Shown: positions 63,641 to 64,000 of the stretch, piece by piece
Numbering within the stretch: position 1 is the stretch's first letter
Layout of the letters: every line of letters begins with the position of its first letter
NCBI GenBank assembly: GCA_028023455.1
Contig: JAQFVV010000022.1
Location: 5,237,998-5,301,997, forward strand
Length of the DNA stretch: 64,000 nt
Direction: 5' to 3'
Origin: Epiperipatus broadwayi
Lineage: Eukaryota; Onychophora; Udeonychophora; Euonychophora; Peripatidae
The notes under the pieces: generated by a model
The model's database searches: none
Told to the model about the DNA's origin: nothing
The model's input: only the letters and a program-made list of their open reading frames with translations
Position numbers and translations under genes: made by a program

Positions 63641-64000
63641 CTCTATATAGGTTACAATAGATTTAATCCTTCATCCAAGCATATTGGTACACTATTATTT
63701 AAGAATAAGGTGTGTATATATTCTCAGTTATCGTTTGATAAATAAATGCATAAATGATTTTATAAACTAGTGACCAGTTTAATGTAAATAAATTTCACAA
63801 CATTTATTAAATATCAAAACAAAGTTAAAAAAATTTTTTTTAACTCTATAACAAGATAAAGTAGTATAATGTCAAGGATGGATTTCTATCATATAAACAA
63901 TTAAATATATTCATGACTCCAAATCCTTATCCAATGGTAGAAATACATGACATGGCACTAATTTTTTACAAAGCAAATAAAAAAAAAATTGATCGTGAAG
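63641..64000. other. AT-rich non-coding DNA to the window end
   Basis: Nothing recognised. Confidence 0.4.

Overview
The window is metazoan nuclear DNA from an unidentified invertebrate. It is very A+T-rich (roughly three quarters by eye), has no convincing protein-coding gene, and is packed with decayed transposable elements. Recognisable families are AP-endonuclease LINEs, RTE-like LINE tails, Penelope-like elements with a GIY-YIG nuclease, mariner and pogo-like DNA transposons, a hAT MITE, tRNA-derived SINEs and two ~500 bp GATA arrays. This mix fits an animal but does not name the phylum.

Layout. 1-5 kb: a pogo-like element beside a mariner transposase relic, two RTE tails and small repeats. 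5.7-9.0 kb: one minus-strand LINE interrupted by a palindromic insertion. 9.8-14 kb: a tRNA-Val-like SINE, a nested tandem/inverted 1.17 kb insertion and the first GATA array. 14-21 kb: AT-rich DNA with one fold-back repeat and a SINE with a 16 bp target duplication. 21.3-23.1 kb: a plus-strand LINE relic. 23-31 kb: SINEs, a palindrome, a hAT MITE and a weak candidate signal-anchor exon. 30.9-36.2 kb: two Penelope-like elements in opposite orientation; the minus-strand one is split by a 2.56 kb TG...CA insertion whose empty site can be read from its neighbour. 36.3-36.8 kb: the second GATA array. 37-52 kb: many palindromic repeats plus LINE pieces. 52-64 kb: a dispersed 200-300 bp family, another RTE tail, a long inverted-repeat element and AT-rich DNA.

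Main observation: at least six different palindromic (fold-back) repeats are each flanked by perfect 13-16 bp direct repeats, and several more by 8-13 bp ones. DNA transposons do not normally make duplications that long; LINE-type target-primed retroposition does. One palindrome is made of two tRNA-headed SINE-like arms meeting head to head. This suggests SINE-like RNAs that were reverse transcribed and then snapped back on themselves, a class of 'fold-back retroposons' worth testing. The LINEs in the window could have supplied the machinery in trans, but that is inference.

No operon or pathway logic applies. The two possible host exons (25.1 kb minus, 46.5 kb plus) rest only on signal-like peptides and splice motifs and are low confidence.
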